Shown here: positions 7,628 to 16,457 of the stretch, piece after piece
How the letters are laid out: each line of letters opens with the position of its first letter
How positions within the stretch are numbered: position 1 is the stretch's first letter
Origin: Rivibacter sp049446155
GTDB taxonomy: Bacteria > Pseudomonadota > Gammaproteobacteria > Burkholderiales > Burkholderiaceae_C
Length of the DNA stretch: 64,000 nt
Direction of reading: 5' to 3'
NCBI RefSeq assembly: GCF_049446155.1
Contig: NZ_JBMSEE010000004.1
Coordinates: 310,001-374,000 of the forward strand
Notes under the pieces: model-generated
What the model saw: only the letters and a program-made list of their open reading frames with translations
Told to the model about the DNA's origin: nothing
Database searches by the model: none
Made by a program: the position numbers and the translations under genes

Positions 7628-8995
7628 ATGGTGGTCCGCGACAACTTCACATTCAGCGAACTCGAGCAGTGGCTCAATGAGCGGCGGGTGACCGAGATCG
7701 AGTGCCTCGTGCCCGATCTCACCGGCGTCGCGCGCGGCAAGATCCTGCCGCGCGAGAAATTCACCGAAGACCGCGGCATGCGGCTGCCCGAGGCCGTGGT
7801 CGCGATGGGCGTGACGGGCGAGTTCCCCGAGGAGGGGCCCTACTACGACGTCATCAGCCCCAACGACATGGACATGCACCTGCGGCCCGACCCGTCGACG
7901 GTGCGCATCGTGCCGTGGGCGGTCGATCCGACCGCGCAGGTGATCCACGACTGCTACGACCGCAACGGCCAGCTCGTGCCCTATGCGCCGCGCTCGGTGC
8001 TGCGCCGCGTGTGCGACCTCTTCGCCGGCCAGGGCTGGGACCCGGTGGTCGCGCCCGAGCTGGAGTTCTACCTGGTGGCGCGCAATACCGACCCGGACAT
8101 GCCGCTCAAGCCGCCGATCGGGCGCAGCGGCCGCAGCGAGACCTCGCGCCAGGCCTACTCGATCGACGCGGTCAACGAGTTCGACCCGCTGTTCGAGGAC
8201 GTCTACGACTACTGCGAGAAGATGGGCCTGAACGTGGACACGCTGATCCACGAGATCGGCGCCGGGCAGATGGAGATCAACTTCTTCCACGCCCATCCGC
8301 TGAACCTGGCCGACGAGGTGTTCTTCTTCAAGCGCACGCTGCGCGAAGCCGCGCTGCGCCACGACATGTTCGCGACCTTCATGGCCAAACCGATCGCCGG
8401 CGAGCCGGGCAGCGCGATGCACGTGCACCAGAGCCTGGTCAACAAGGCCACCGGCCGCAACCTGTTCTCCAACGAGGACGGCACGCCGAGCAAGGAGTTC
8501 TACTGGTACATCGGCGGGCTGCAGAAGCACGTGCCGGCCGCGATGGCGATCTTCGCGCCCTACGTCAACAGCTACCGCCGCCTGGCACGCAACACCGCGG
8601 CGCCGATCAACATCCAGTGGGGCACGGACAACCGCACCGTGGGCATCCGCTCGCCGGTGGCCGGCCCGGCGTCGCGGCGCATCGAGAACCGCGTGATCGG
8701 CGCCGACGCCAATCCCTACGTCGCGCTCGCGGCCACGCTGGCCTGCGGCTGGCTGGGCATCAAGAACCAGATCGAGCCGACGCCCGAATGCAAGGGCGAC
8801 GCCTATCTCGGCGACTACCAGCTGCCGCGCAGCCTGGGCGAGGCGCTCGAGCTGCTGCGCAAGGACAAGGACCTCGCCAGCGTGCTCGGCGAGGACTTCG
8901 TCACCGTCTACACCGAGGTCAAGGAGACCGAGTACGCGGAGTTCATGAAGGTCATCTCGCCGTGGGAGCGCGAGCACCTTCTGCTCCACGTCTGA
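7628..8995 (+). CDS. puuA: Glutamate-putrescine ligase, PuuA-like glutamine synthetase family
   Basis: A 455-residue glutamine-synthetase-fold ligase with AGGTGA four bases before the ATG. The metal/glutamate site appears as PELEFYL (143-149), the GAGQMEINF segment (211-219) and the nucleotide-side GSAMHVHQS (261-269, His265 and His267). It lacks the regulatory adenylylation-loop features of GlnA, and the subfamily is the one that condenses glutamate with putrescine using ATP to give gamma-glutamylputrescine. It lies immediately upstream of the SpuC-like transaminase (34-base gap). A related amine such as cadaverine or spermidine could be the real substrate. Confidence 0.85.
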   Translation: MVVRDNFTFSELEQWLNERRVTEIECLVPDLTGVARGKILPREKFTEDRGMRLPEAVVAMGVTGEFPEEGPYYDVISPNDMDMHLRPDPSTVRIVPWAVDPTAQVIHDCYDRNGQLVPYAPRSVLRRVCDLFAGQGWDPVVAPELEFYLVARNTDPDMPLKPPIGRSGRSETSRQAYSIDAVNEFDPLFEDVYDYCEKMGLNVDTLIHEIGAGQMEINFFHAHPLNLADEVFFFKRTLREAALRHDMFATFMAKPIAGEPGSAMHVHQSLVNKATGRNLFSNEDGTPSKEFYWYIGGLQKHVPAAMAIFAPYVNSYRRLARNTAAPINIQWGTDNRTVGIRSPVAGPASRRIENRVIGADANPYVALAATLACGWLGIKNQIEPTPECKGDAYLGDYQLPRSLGEALELLRKDKDLASVLGEDFVTVYTEVKETEYAEFMKVISPWEREHLLLHV

Positions 8996-9029
8996 GTTCC
9001 TGCCTCTCACCGCCATCGAAAGACCCGAC

Positions 9030-10430
9030 ATGAATGCCGTTCTCTCGCCCAAGGCGACGGGCCGCACCACGCAAGAGTGGCAGCGCGCCGACGCCCAGCA
9101 TTTCCTGCACCCCTTCACCGATTTCGGTGCGCTCGCCAAGAAGGGCTCGCGCATCATCACGCACGCCGAGAACATCTACCTGTGGGACAGCGAGGGCCAC
9201 AAGATCCTCGACGCGATGAGCGGCCTGTGGTGCGTCAACGTCGGCTACGGCCAGCAGGCGCTGATCGACGCGGCGACCCGCCAGCTCAAGGAGCTGCCCT
9301 TCTACAACGCCTTCTTCCAGACCGCCACGCCGCCGGCGATCGAGCTCGCCGAGCTGCTGGCCGAGGTGACGCCCGCGCAGTTCAAGCACGTGTTCTTCTC
9401 GGGCTCGGGCTCGGAGGGCAACGACACCGTCGTGCGCATGGTCCGCCGCTACTGGGACATCCTCGGGCAGCCCGAGCGCCAGGTCATCATCAGCCGCAAG
9501 AACGCCTACCACGGCTCGACGATGGCTGGCGCCTCGCTCGGCGGCATGAGCTACATGCACGCACAAGGCGGGCTGCCGATTCCGGGCATCGTGCACATCG
9601 AGCAGCCGCACTGGTTCGAGAACGGCAAGTCCATGAGCCGCGCCGAGTTCGGCAAGGTCGCCGCCGGCTGGCTCGAGGACAAGATCCTCGAAGTCGGCCC
9701 CGACAAGGTGGCCGCCTTCATCGGCGAGCCGATCCAGGGCGCCGGCGGCGTGATCGTGCCGCCCGAGACCTACTGGCCGGCGGTGCAGGCCATCTGCGAC
9801 AAGTACGGCATCTTGCTCGTCTCCGACGAGGTGATCTGCGGCTTCGGGCGCACCGGCAACTGGTGGGGCTGCGAGACCATGGGCACCAAGCCCGACCTGA
9901 TGACCTTCGCCAAGGGCGTGACCTCGGGCTACGTGCCGCTGGGCGGCGTGATGGTCGGCGAGCGCGTCGCCAAGGTGCTGATCGAGCAAGGCGGCGACTT
10001 CAACCACGGCTACACCTACTCGGGTCATCCGGTGGCCTGCGCGGTCGCGATCGCCAACATCAAGCTGATCCGCGAGCTGAAGCTCGTCGAGCATGTGCGC
10101 GACGACGTCGGCCCGTATCTTGCTGAACAGTTCAAGACGCTGGAGGCTCATCCGCTCGTCGGCGAAGTGCAGACCGTCGGCCTGATGGGCGCGGTGCAGC
10201 TGGTCAAGAACAAGGCCTTGCTCGCGCCCTTCGCGCCCGAACTCGAAGTCGGCATGGTGTGCCGCGGCCACTGTTTCGGCAACGGTCTGATCATGCGCGC
10301 GGTCGGCGACCGCATGATCATCGCGCCGCCGCTGGTGATCACGCGCGCGCAGATCGACGAGATGATGGCCCTGGTGCGTCGCGCGCTCGACCTGACCCTG
10401 GCCGACGTCAAGGCCAAGGGTTGGCTCTGA
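9030..10430 (+). CDS. spuC: Putrescine:pyruvate aminotransferase, SpuC-like class III PLP enzyme
   Basis: A 466-residue class-III transaminase with GLWCVNVGYGQ near 68-78, SGSGSEGNDTVVRMVRRYW near 126-144, SDEVICGFGRTGNW and the PLP lysine Lys295 in TFAKGVTSGYVPLGG. The N-terminus (HFLHPFTDFGALAKKG) and length match SpuC-type enzymes, which transfer an amino group from putrescine to pyruvate giving 4-aminobutanal and alanine. It follows the PuuA-like gene and precedes the polyamine-binding protein gene by 64 bases, so the cluster appears to carry a direct transamination route beside the gamma-glutamylated one. Confidence 0.88.
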   Translation: MNAVLSPKATGRTTQEWQRADAQHFLHPFTDFGALAKKGSRIITHAENIYLWDSEGHKILDAMSGLWCVNVGYGQQALIDAATRQLKELPFYNAFFQTATPPAIELAELLAEVTPAQFKHVFFSGSGSEGNDTVVRMVRRYWDILGQPERQVIISRKNAYHGSTMAGASLGGMSYMHAQGGLPIPGIVHIEQPHWFENGKSMSRAEFGKVAAGWLEDKILEVGPDKVAAFIGEPIQGAGGVIVPPETYWPAVQAICDKYGILLVSDEVICGFGRTGNWWGCETMGTKPDLMTFAKGVTSGYVPLGGVMVGERVAKVLIEQGGDFNHGYTYSGHPVACAVAIANIKLIRELKLVEHVRDDVGPYLAEQFKTLEAHPLVGEVQTVGLMGAVQLVKNKALLAPFAPELEVGMVCRGHCFGNGLIMRAVGDRMIIAPPLVITRAQIDEMMALVRRALDLTLADVKAKGWL

Positions 10431-10494
10431 CGTCCAAGAGATTCGATTTCCGTTGACCTTTGTGCCCGTGTTCGAACCCCTCGGAGGATTCACG

Positions 10495-11616
10495 ATGAAG
10501 CTCAAGTCGCTGCACCGAACCGCCGGTGTCCTGGCAGCCCTGGCCGCCGCGTGTCTGATGGCCGCCCAGCCCGCGGCTGCGCAGGAGGAGAAGGTCCTCA
10601 ACGTCTACAACTGGTCGGACTACATCGCCGAAGACACGCTCGCGAACTTCGAGAAGGAAACGGGCATCAAGGTCCGCTACGACAACTTCGACAACAACGA
10701 GATCGTCCACGCCAAGCTGGTGGCGGGCAAGACCGGCTACGACGTCGTCGTGCCCTCCTCGTACTGGGCCAAGCTGCAGGCCGACGGCGGCCTCTTGATG
10801 AAGCTCGACAAGAGCAAGCTGCCCAACTGGAAGAACCTCGACCCGGCGCTGCTGGCCCAGCTGGCCAAGCTGGACCCGGGCAACCAGTACCAGGTCAACT
10901 GGCTGTGGGGCTACACCACGGTCGGCATCAACGTCGACAAGGTCAAGGCAGCGCTGGGCAGCACGCCGATGCCGGACAACGTCTGGGACCTCGTCTTCAA
11001 GCCCGAGTACATCTCCAAGCTCAAGAGCTGCGGCGTGAGCTTCCTCGACTCGGCCACCGAGGTCGTGCCGGCCGCGCTGCACTACCTCGGCAAGCCGGCC
11101 TACTCGCGCAACCAGGCCGACTACGCGGCGGTGGCGCCGCTGCTCAAGAGCATCCGCCCCTACGTGACGCTGTTCAGCTCCTCGGGCTACATCAATGACA
11201 TGGCCAACGGTTCGATCTGCCTGGCGCTGGGCTGGTCGGGCGACATCAACATCGCACGCCAGCGCGCCATCGACGGCAAGACCGGCCAGAAGATCGAGGC
11301 GCTGATTCCCAAGACCGGCGGGCTGCTGTTCTTCGACGTGATGGTGATCCCGGCCGACGCGCCGCATCCCGAGAACGCGCACGCGTTCATCAACTACATC
11401 ATGAAGCCCGAGGTCCACGCGAGCCTCACCAACAAGGTCTTCTACGCGAACCCGAACAAGGAGTCGCGCAAGTTCATCAAGCCCGAGGTCGCGAGCAACC
11501 CGACGGTGTTCCCGAGCGACGCGGACATGGCCAAGATGGCCGCGCCGGACGCGATCAACAACGACCTGCGCCGCACGATGACGCGGCTGTACACCTCGTT
11601 CAAGACCGGCCTGTGA
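10495..11616 (+). CDS. potF: Periplasmic putrescine/polyamine-binding protein (PotF/SpuD type)
   Basis: A 373-residue solute-binding protein. TCGGAGGAT precedes the ATG by a good distance. The signal peptide covers about residues 1-29 (ending QPAAAQ). The mature part opens with VLNVYNWSDYIAEDTL, a hallmark of PotD/PotF proteins, and includes DVVVPSSYW, GVSFLDS and ALGWSGDINIARQR. It captures putrescine or spermidine in the periplasm and delivers it to the membrane permeases encoded downstream. The potential hairpin just after the gene may stabilise its transcript relative to the membrane genes. Specificity between putrescine and spermidine cannot be settled by eye. Confidence 0.93.
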   Translation: MKLKSLHRTAGVLAALAAACLMAAQPAAAQEEKVLNVYNWSDYIAEDTLANFEKETGIKVRYDNFDNNEIVHAKLVAGKTGYDVVVPSSYWAKLQADGGLLMKLDKSKLPNWKNLDPALLAQLAKLDPGNQYQVNWLWGYTTVGINVDKVKAALGSTPMPDNVWDLVFKPEYISKLKSCGVSFLDSATEVVPAALHYLGKPAYSRNQADYAAVAPLLKSIRPYVTLFSSSGYINDMANGSICLALGWSGDINIARQRAIDGKTGQKIEALIPKTGGLLFFDVMVIPADAPHPENAHAFINYIMKPEVHASLTNKVFYANPNKESRKFIKPEVASNPTVFPSDADMAKMAAPDAINNDLRRTMTRLYTSFKTGL

Positions 11617-11621
11617 TCGCA

Positions 11622-11641
11622 CGGGCCCGCGGTCGGGCCCG
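11622..11641. terminator. Intra-operon hairpin after potF
   Basis: CGGGCCCG at 11622-11629 and again at 11634-11641 form an 8-bp GC-only stem with the loop CGGT, starting six bases after the potF stop. No T-run follows, so it is not a standard intrinsic terminator. Such hairpins after binding-protein genes commonly act as partial terminators or mRNA 3-prime stabilisers that raise binding-protein levels over permease levels. That function is inferred. Confidence 0.45.
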
Positions 11642-11725
11642 GCACACGGCACTGCATTTCCTGGCGCGGCGCGAAAGGCGCCCGGCGCGCGGCCGGCGCA
11701 CGCCGCGCGAGGAAGGGTTTCGGAG

Positions 11726-12844
11726 ATGTTTGAGATGAGTTCGAGCAGCGCTTCGGCGTACCTGCAGATCGTGGACGTCGTCAAGGACTTCGGCGGCGGC
11801 GCCGTCGCGGTCAACCACGTGAGCATCGACATCGCCAAGGGCGAGATCTTCGCGCTGCTCGGCTCGTCGGGCTGCGGCAAGACCACGCTGCTGCGCATGC
11901 TGGCCGGCTTCGAGACGCCGACCTCGGGTCGCATCGTGCTCAACGGCCAGGACCTCGCCGGCCTGCCGCCCTACGAGCGGCCGATCAACATGATGTTCCA
12001 GTCCTACGCGCTGTTCCCGCACCTCACGGTGTGGGACAACATCGCCTTCGGGCTGCGCCGCGACGGCATGGCGAAGGACGCCGTCGCGCAGCGTGTGGAG
12101 CAGATGCTCAAGCTCGTGCAGCTGGGCAAGTACGCCAAGCGCAAGCCGCACCAGCTCTCCGGCGGCCAGCAGCAGCGCGTCGCGCTTGCGCGCAGCCTCG
12201 CCAAGCGTCCGCAGCTGCTGCTGCTCGACGAGCCGCTGGGCGCGCTCGACAAGAAGCTGCGCGAGGAAACGCAGATCGAGCTGGTCAACATCATCGAGGA
12301 GGTCGGCGTGACCTGCGTGATGGTCACGCACGACCAGGAAGAGGCGATGACCATGGCTTCGCGCATCGCGGTGATGAGCGAGGGCAAGATCCTGCAGGTC
12401 GGCGCACCGAGCGAGATCTACGAGACGCCGGCCACGCGCTTCGTCGCCGACTTCATCGGCAACGTCAACCTGATGGACGGCACGCTTGCCGAGGACCATG
12501 CCGACCACGTGATCGTGCAGTGCGGCGACTGCAGCCACTACGTCGGCCACGGCATCACCGGCACCGAGGGCATGCCGGTGTCGGTGGCGGTGCGGCCCGA
12601 GAAGATTCGCCTGACGCGCCGCGCGCCGGAAGGCGAGTTCGCGCCGCACAACCGCGTCGAAGGCAAGGTGCGCGACATCGCCTACTTCGGCAGCTTCACG
12701 GTCTACCACCTGCAGACCCACGGCGGACGCGTGCTCAAGATCAGCCAGAGCAACCACGAGCGCCACCCCGAGGACCAGCTGACCTGGGACGACACCGCGT
12801 GGGCCAGCTGGACGCCCTCGTCGCAGGTCGTCCTGACGCAGTGA
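11726..12844 (+). CDS. potG: Polyamine ABC transporter ATPase (PotG/PotA type)
   Basis: A 372-residue ABC ATPase. Walker A is GSSGCGKT (46-53), the Q-loop lies in MMFQSYALFPHLT (89-101), the signature is LSGGQQQR (144-151), Walker B is LLLLDEP (164-170), followed by the D-loop GALD and switch His in VTHDQEEAM. A C-terminal TOBE/regulatory domain covers about 260-365. It hydrolyses ATP to drive polyamine import together with the two downstream permeases. An alternative ATG sits three codons later. A GAGGAAGGG stretch about nine bases upstream supports the first ATG. Confidence 0.93.
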   Translation: MFEMSSSSASAYLQIVDVVKDFGGGAVAVNHVSIDIAKGEIFALLGSSGCGKTTLLRMLAGFETPTSGRIVLNGQDLAGLPPYERPINMMFQSYALFPHLTVWDNIAFGLRRDGMAKDAVAQRVEQMLKLVQLGKYAKRKPHQLSGGQQQRVALARSLAKRPQLLLLDEPLGALDKKLREETQIELVNIIEEVGVTCVMVTHDQEEAMTMASRIAVMSEGKILQVGAPSEIYETPATRFVADFIGNVNLMDGTLAEDHADHVIVQCGDCSHYVGHGITGTEGMPVSVAVRPEKIRLTRRAPEGEFAPHNRVEGKVRDIAYFGSFTVYHLQTHGGRVLKISQSNHERHPEDQLTWDDTAWASWTPSSQVVLTQ

Positions 12845-12854
12845 GGACGAAGCC

Positions 12855-13835
12855 GTGAGCGCCAAGGCGAACTCCATGCCCGCAATGGCCGCCCTGCCCG
12901 GCAGCTCGGCCAACGCGCTGCGCGCGCCGCGCTGGTGGCGCGGGCGCAGCGCCGTGATCGGCCTGCCCTACGTCTGGCTGCTGCTGTTCTTCCTCGCTCC
13001 GTTCCTGATCGTCGCGAAGATCAGCATCTCCGAGATGGACATCGTGACGGTCAAGGACCTGATCGCGATCCAGGACGGCGTGGCCACGCTGACGCTGAAG
13101 TTCAGCAACTACATCTTCATCACGCAGGACTCGCTGTACTTCAATGCGTACGTGCGCAGCCTCAAGTACGCGGCGGTCACGACCGTGCTGTGCCTCGCGA
13201 TCGGCTATCCGTTCGCCTACTTCATGGCGCGCGCCAAGGCCGCATTGCAGCCGACGCTGCTGATGCTGGTGATGCTGCCGTTCTGGACCTCGTTCCTGCT
13301 GCGCGTCTACGCCTGGAAGGGCCTGCTGGGCGAGAACGGCTGGATCGCCAACATCATCGAGTTCCTGCACGTCGACATGCTGCTGGTAGCGGCGGGGCTG
13401 ATCCCCGCGGCCGGCAAGCTGATGAACACGCCGTTCTCGCTCGTGGTGGGCATGGTCTACACCTACCTGCCCTTCATGATCCTGCCGCTGTACGCGACGC
13501 TGTCCAAGCTCGATCTGCGCCTGCTCGAAGCCGCCGCCGACCTCGGCGCGACGCCGTGGACCGCGTTCTGGAAGATCACCGTGCCGCTGTCCAAGGCGGG
13601 GATCATCGCCGGCTCGATGCTGGTCTTCATTCCCTGCGTCGGCGAGTACGTGATCCCCGAGCTGCTCGGCGGCCCCGAGACGCAGATGATCGGCCGCGTG
13701 CTGTGGGACGAGTTCTTCAGCAACAACGACTGGCCGATGGCCTCGACCGTTGCGGTCGTGATGATCCTGCTGATCCTGGTGCCGCTGGCGATCTTCAACC
13801 GCTACCAGGCCGAGGCCCAGGAGGTGCGCAAATGA
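12855..13835 (+). CDS. potH: Polyamine ABC transporter permease (PotH type)
   Basis: A 326-residue inner-membrane permease with a GTG start, ten bases after the potG stop, preceded by GAGGACG. About six hydrophobic segments are visible, the first at residues 36-56 (IGLPYVWLLLFFLAPFLIVA). The EAA loop that docks on the ATPase is EAAADLGATPWTAFWKITVP, near residues 225-244. The end overlaps the next gene's start as ATGA. It forms the transmembrane channel with the PotI-type subunit. Confidence 0.93.
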   Translation: MSAKANSMPAMAALPGSSANALRAPRWWRGRSAVIGLPYVWLLLFFLAPFLIVAKISISEMDIVTVKDLIAIQDGVATLTLKFSNYIFITQDSLYFNAYVRSLKYAAVTTVLCLAIGYPFAYFMARAKAALQPTLLMLVMLPFWTSFLLRVYAWKGLLGENGWIANIIEFLHVDMLLVAAGLIPAAGKLMNTPFSLVVGMVYTYLPFMILPLYATLSKLDLRLLEAAADLGATPWTAFWKITVPLSKAGIIAGSMLVFIPCVGEYVIPELLGGPETQMIGRVLWDEFFSNNDWPMASTVAVVMILLILVPLAIFNRYQAEAQEVRK

Positions 13836-14710
13836 GCGCGGCTGCCGTGACGCGACGTTCGCGCGCCTGGTTCGACCAGCGCTTCGCCAGCCGCTTCGGC
13901 CGCGGCTGGCTGGCCGCGGGCTTCGTGTTCCTGTACCTGCCGATCGTCTCGCTGGTCGTCTACTCGTTCAACGACTCGCCGCTGCCCAGCATCTGGAACC
14001 GCTTCACGCTGAAGTGGTATGTCGCGCTGGTCAGCGACCGCGAGATGCTGGCCGGCCTTGGCTTAAGCCTGCAGGTGGCCTTCCTCACCGCCTGCGGCTC
14101 GGTGGTGCTCGGCACGCTGGCCGCCTTCGCGTTGGTCAAGTACCGCCGCTTCACCGGCCGCACGCTGTTCTCGGGCATGGTCAATGCGCCGCTCGTGATG
14201 CCGGAAGTGATCGTCGGCCTGTCGCTGCTTTTGTTCCTCGTCTCGGTGCAGCGCCTGTTCGGCTTTCCCGAGCGCGGAATGATGACCATCTGGCTCGGCC
14301 ACCTGCTGCTGGGCATGGCCTACGCCACGGTGATCATCCAGGCGCGCCTGATCGACCTGAACCCTTCTCTTGAAGAAGCGGCCATGGACCTCGGCGCGAG
14401 GCCCGCGCAGGTCTTCATGCTCGTCACGCTGCCGATGATCGCGCAGTCGCTGGCTTCGGCGTGGCTGCTGACCTTCACGCTGTCGCTCGACGACGTCGTG
14501 CTCTCGGCCTTTCTCTCGGGCCCGGGTGCGACCACGATGCCGCTGGTGATCTTCTCGCGCGCCAGGCTGGGCCTGAACCCTTCGGTCAACGCGATGGCGA
14601 CCGTGATCATCGCGCTGGTCGCGATCGGCACGATCACCGCCAGCTACCTCATCGCCCGCGCCGAGCGCGAGCGCCAGCGCGCGATCGCGCAGGCGCAGCG
14701 CGGCGGCTGA
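13832..14710 (+). CDS. potI: Polyamine ABC transporter permease (PotI type)
   Basis: A 292-residue permease. The ATG at 13832 overlaps the PotH stop, indicating coupled translation; upstream in-frame codons are not part of the gene. The first membrane segment is WLAAGFVFLYLPIVSLVVYS (about 26-45), and the EAA loop reads EEAAMDLGARPAQVFMLVTL near residues 183-202. It pairs with PotH to make the importer. The next gene starts 80 bases later with its own strong ribosome site. Confidence 0.93.
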   Translation: MSAAAVTRRSRAWFDQRFASRFGRGWLAAGFVFLYLPIVSLVVYSFNDSPLPSIWNRFTLKWYVALVSDREMLAGLGLSLQVAFLTACGSVVLGTLAAFALVKYRRFTGRTLFSGMVNAPLVMPEVIVGLSLLLFLVSVQRLFGFPERGMMTIWLGHLLLGMAYATVIIQARLIDLNPSLEEAAMDLGARPAQVFMLVTLPMIAQSLASAWLLTFTLSLDDVVLSAFLSGPGATTMPLVIFSRARLGLNPSVNAMATVIIALVAIGTITASYLIARAERERQRAIAQAQRGG

Positions 14711-14790
14711 TTCCCTTTCCCTGTTCAAGCGTCCCCCTGATCGATCCAGACAAAGCAACCCCCGACCTTCTTCAAGAGGAGCGAACACCC

Positions 14791-16242
14791 ATGAGAACCT
14801 GGAAACTCAGCGCCGTCGCGGTGGCGGTCGCTGCCGCCTTCCCCGGCCTTGCGCAGGCGCAGGCGGCGAGCGCCGATGCCGTGCTCAAGGAACTGCAGGA
14901 CCTGAAGGCGCGCGTGCTCGAGCTCGAGAAGAAGCTCAAGGAAGCCGAGGCCAAGCCGGCAGCGGCCGGTGGCCCGGCGGGCAGCGCCCAATGGGGCATG
15001 ACGCCCGAGCAGGTGCAGGAGTTCAACCGCATCGCGGTGAAGACCGAAGCCACCGAAGACAACCTCGAGATGTGGGGCATGAAGGGCCTGACGATCTCGG
15101 GCTACATCGAGCCGGTGTACATCTACAACAAGCGGCAGGACCGCGCCGGCTTCCAGTTCCTCAACTCGCAGGACGATGGCTACTTCTACGACACCTCGTA
15201 CATGGGCGCCGCGGTGATCGACTTCACCAAGGAGACCGACAGCGGCACCCGGTGGAAGCTGACCCTTTCGCCGCAGCGCGGCGTCGGCGAGCTGATCGGC
15301 GCCGGTCCGGTGCAGGAGGCCACGGTGTCGATCCCGCTATCTGACTTGCAGACCCGCCTGGTCGTCGGCCAAATGCCGGACTGGTCGGGCTACGAGTACC
15401 AGCAGCCGACGCTGAACCCCTTCACCACCCACAACCTGCTGTTCGACCTGACGCTGCCGACCGGCTACACGGGCGTCGGCGTCGATATCACGCGCGGCAA
15501 ATGGTGGAGCCGCGCGATGCTCGCCAACGTCAACAACACCCGCAACAACCAGGGCGACAAGGCGCCGGCGCTGGTCTACCGCGTCGACTACTCGAAGGGC
15601 GAGTTCAACGGATTCGGCTTCGCCGGCCTGCACGGCAAGACCACCAACTTCAATCTCTGCGCCGACGACGACTGCGCCGAGTTCGAGAAGACGACTACCC
15701 ATCTGTTCGAAATCGACGGCTACTTCATCCGCGGCGATTGGACCGTGCAGGGCCAGTTCAGCTACGGCAAGCAGAAGCAGGCGGCGATTACCCCGGCGCT
15801 CGACGCCGACGGCAATCCGGTGTTCCGGGATGCCGAGTGGTTCGGCGTATCGGGCCTGGTGGGCTACAACATCACGCCGCGCCTGCAGCTGCTGGCGCGC
15901 GCCGACTACATCAACAACGACAAGAACGGTGGCGGCCTGTTCGGCTACACCGGCTACTGGCCTGAGTTCGGCGTCGACGGGGCATTCGGCGACTACCGTA
16001 ACGGTGTCGGTCCGGACGGCAATCTCGACTGCGGCAACGACCCGAGCCTCGCCGGCTGCAGCAAGGGCGCCAACCGCTACGCCCTGACGTTCGGCATGAA
16101 GTATGCGTTCAACCAGAATACGACCTTCAAGGCCGAGTACCGCTTCGACGGAGCGAACAAGGCGGTGTTCTACGACGTGAAGGACGGCACCTACGCGAAG
16201 AAGAACCATCTGCTGGGCGCGTCGGTGGTGGTGTTCTTCTGA
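14791..16242 (+). CDS. Outer-membrane beta-barrel (porin-like, possibly DUF3138) protein
   Basis: A 483-residue protein behind AAGAGGAG. A signal peptide covers about 1-22 (FPGLAQA), then a short coiled coil at about 28-50 (VLKELQDLKARVLELEKKLK), then a long region of alternating polar and hydrophobic strands rich in Tyr, Asn and Gly, ending in the aromatic ASVVVFF typical of outer-membrane barrels recognised by BamA. A cysteine pair (LCADDDC) and another (DCGNDPSLAGC) look like loop disulfides. It resembles the DUF3138 family from memory. Its place between the polyamine importer and the aldehyde dehydrogenase suggests an outer-membrane channel for polyamines or amino acids; this is inference. 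Confidence 0.7.
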   Translation: MRTWKLSAVAVAVAAAFPGLAQAQAASADAVLKELQDLKARVLELEKKLKEAEAKPAAAGGPAGSAQWGMTPEQVQEFNRIAVKTEATEDNLEMWGMKGLTISGYIEPVYIYNKRQDRAGFQFLNSQDDGYFYDTSYMGAAVIDFTKETDSGTRWKLTLSPQRGVGELIGAGPVQEATVSIPLSDLQTRLVVGQMPDWSGYEYQQPTLNPFTTHNLLFDLTLPTGYTGVGVDITRGKWWSRAMLANVNNTRNNQGDKAPALVYRVDYSKGEFNGFGFAGLHGKTTNFNLCADDDCAEFEKTTTHLFEIDGYFIRGDWTVQGQFSYGKQKQAAITPALDADGNPVFRDAEWFGVSGLVGYNITPRLQLLARADYINNDKNGGGLFGYTGYWPEFGVDGAFGDYRNGVGPDGNLDCGNDPSLAGCSKGANRYALTFGMKYAFNQNTTFKAEYRFDGANKAVFYDVKDGTYAKKNHLLGASVVVFF

Positions 16243-16265
16243 TCTCTGCGCAAGGCCGCGACAAG

Positions 16266-16367
16266 CCCTCACCCATGCCCTCTCCCGCGCGCGGGAGAGG
16301 GAGCAAGACAGTCCGGCGCATGCAGAGCACGCCCTCTCCCGCCTGCGGGAGAGGGTTGGGGTGAGGG
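16266..16367. repeat. Composite palindromic intergenic repeat, copy 1
   Basis: Outer arms CCCTCACCC (16266-16274) and GGGTGAGGG (16359-16367) are exact reverse complements. Between them lie two strong palindromes: 16278-16301 (24 bases, CCCTCTCCCGCG and its complement) and 16332-16355 (11-bp arms, two-base loop). A second element with the same arms lies at 48059-48141. This type of REP-like intergenic repeat is widespread in Burkholderiales. It fills much of the gap between the barrel-protein and aldehyde dehydrogenase genes and could act as a bidirectional terminator or mRNA stabiliser. Confidence 0.8.
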
Positions 16368-16457
16368 CAACGTCCACCTCCTGATCCAGGACATCCCGGC
16401 CATCCGTCTCCCCCCGTTCCAGCCCCACGCGATCATGAGCCCGAAGGAGGCTTCGCG

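Noticed and set aside
12935..14710. A 591-residue protein in the frame of PotI starting inside potH
   Set aside because: The first 299 codons overlap potH in another frame and lack membrane character. The real PotI starts at 13832 with an overlapping start/stop.
16278..16355. Tandem palindromes as a CRISPR array
   Set aside because: There are only two palindromes, with no equal-length unique spacers and no cas genes; they are part of a REP-like element that recurs at 48059-48141.
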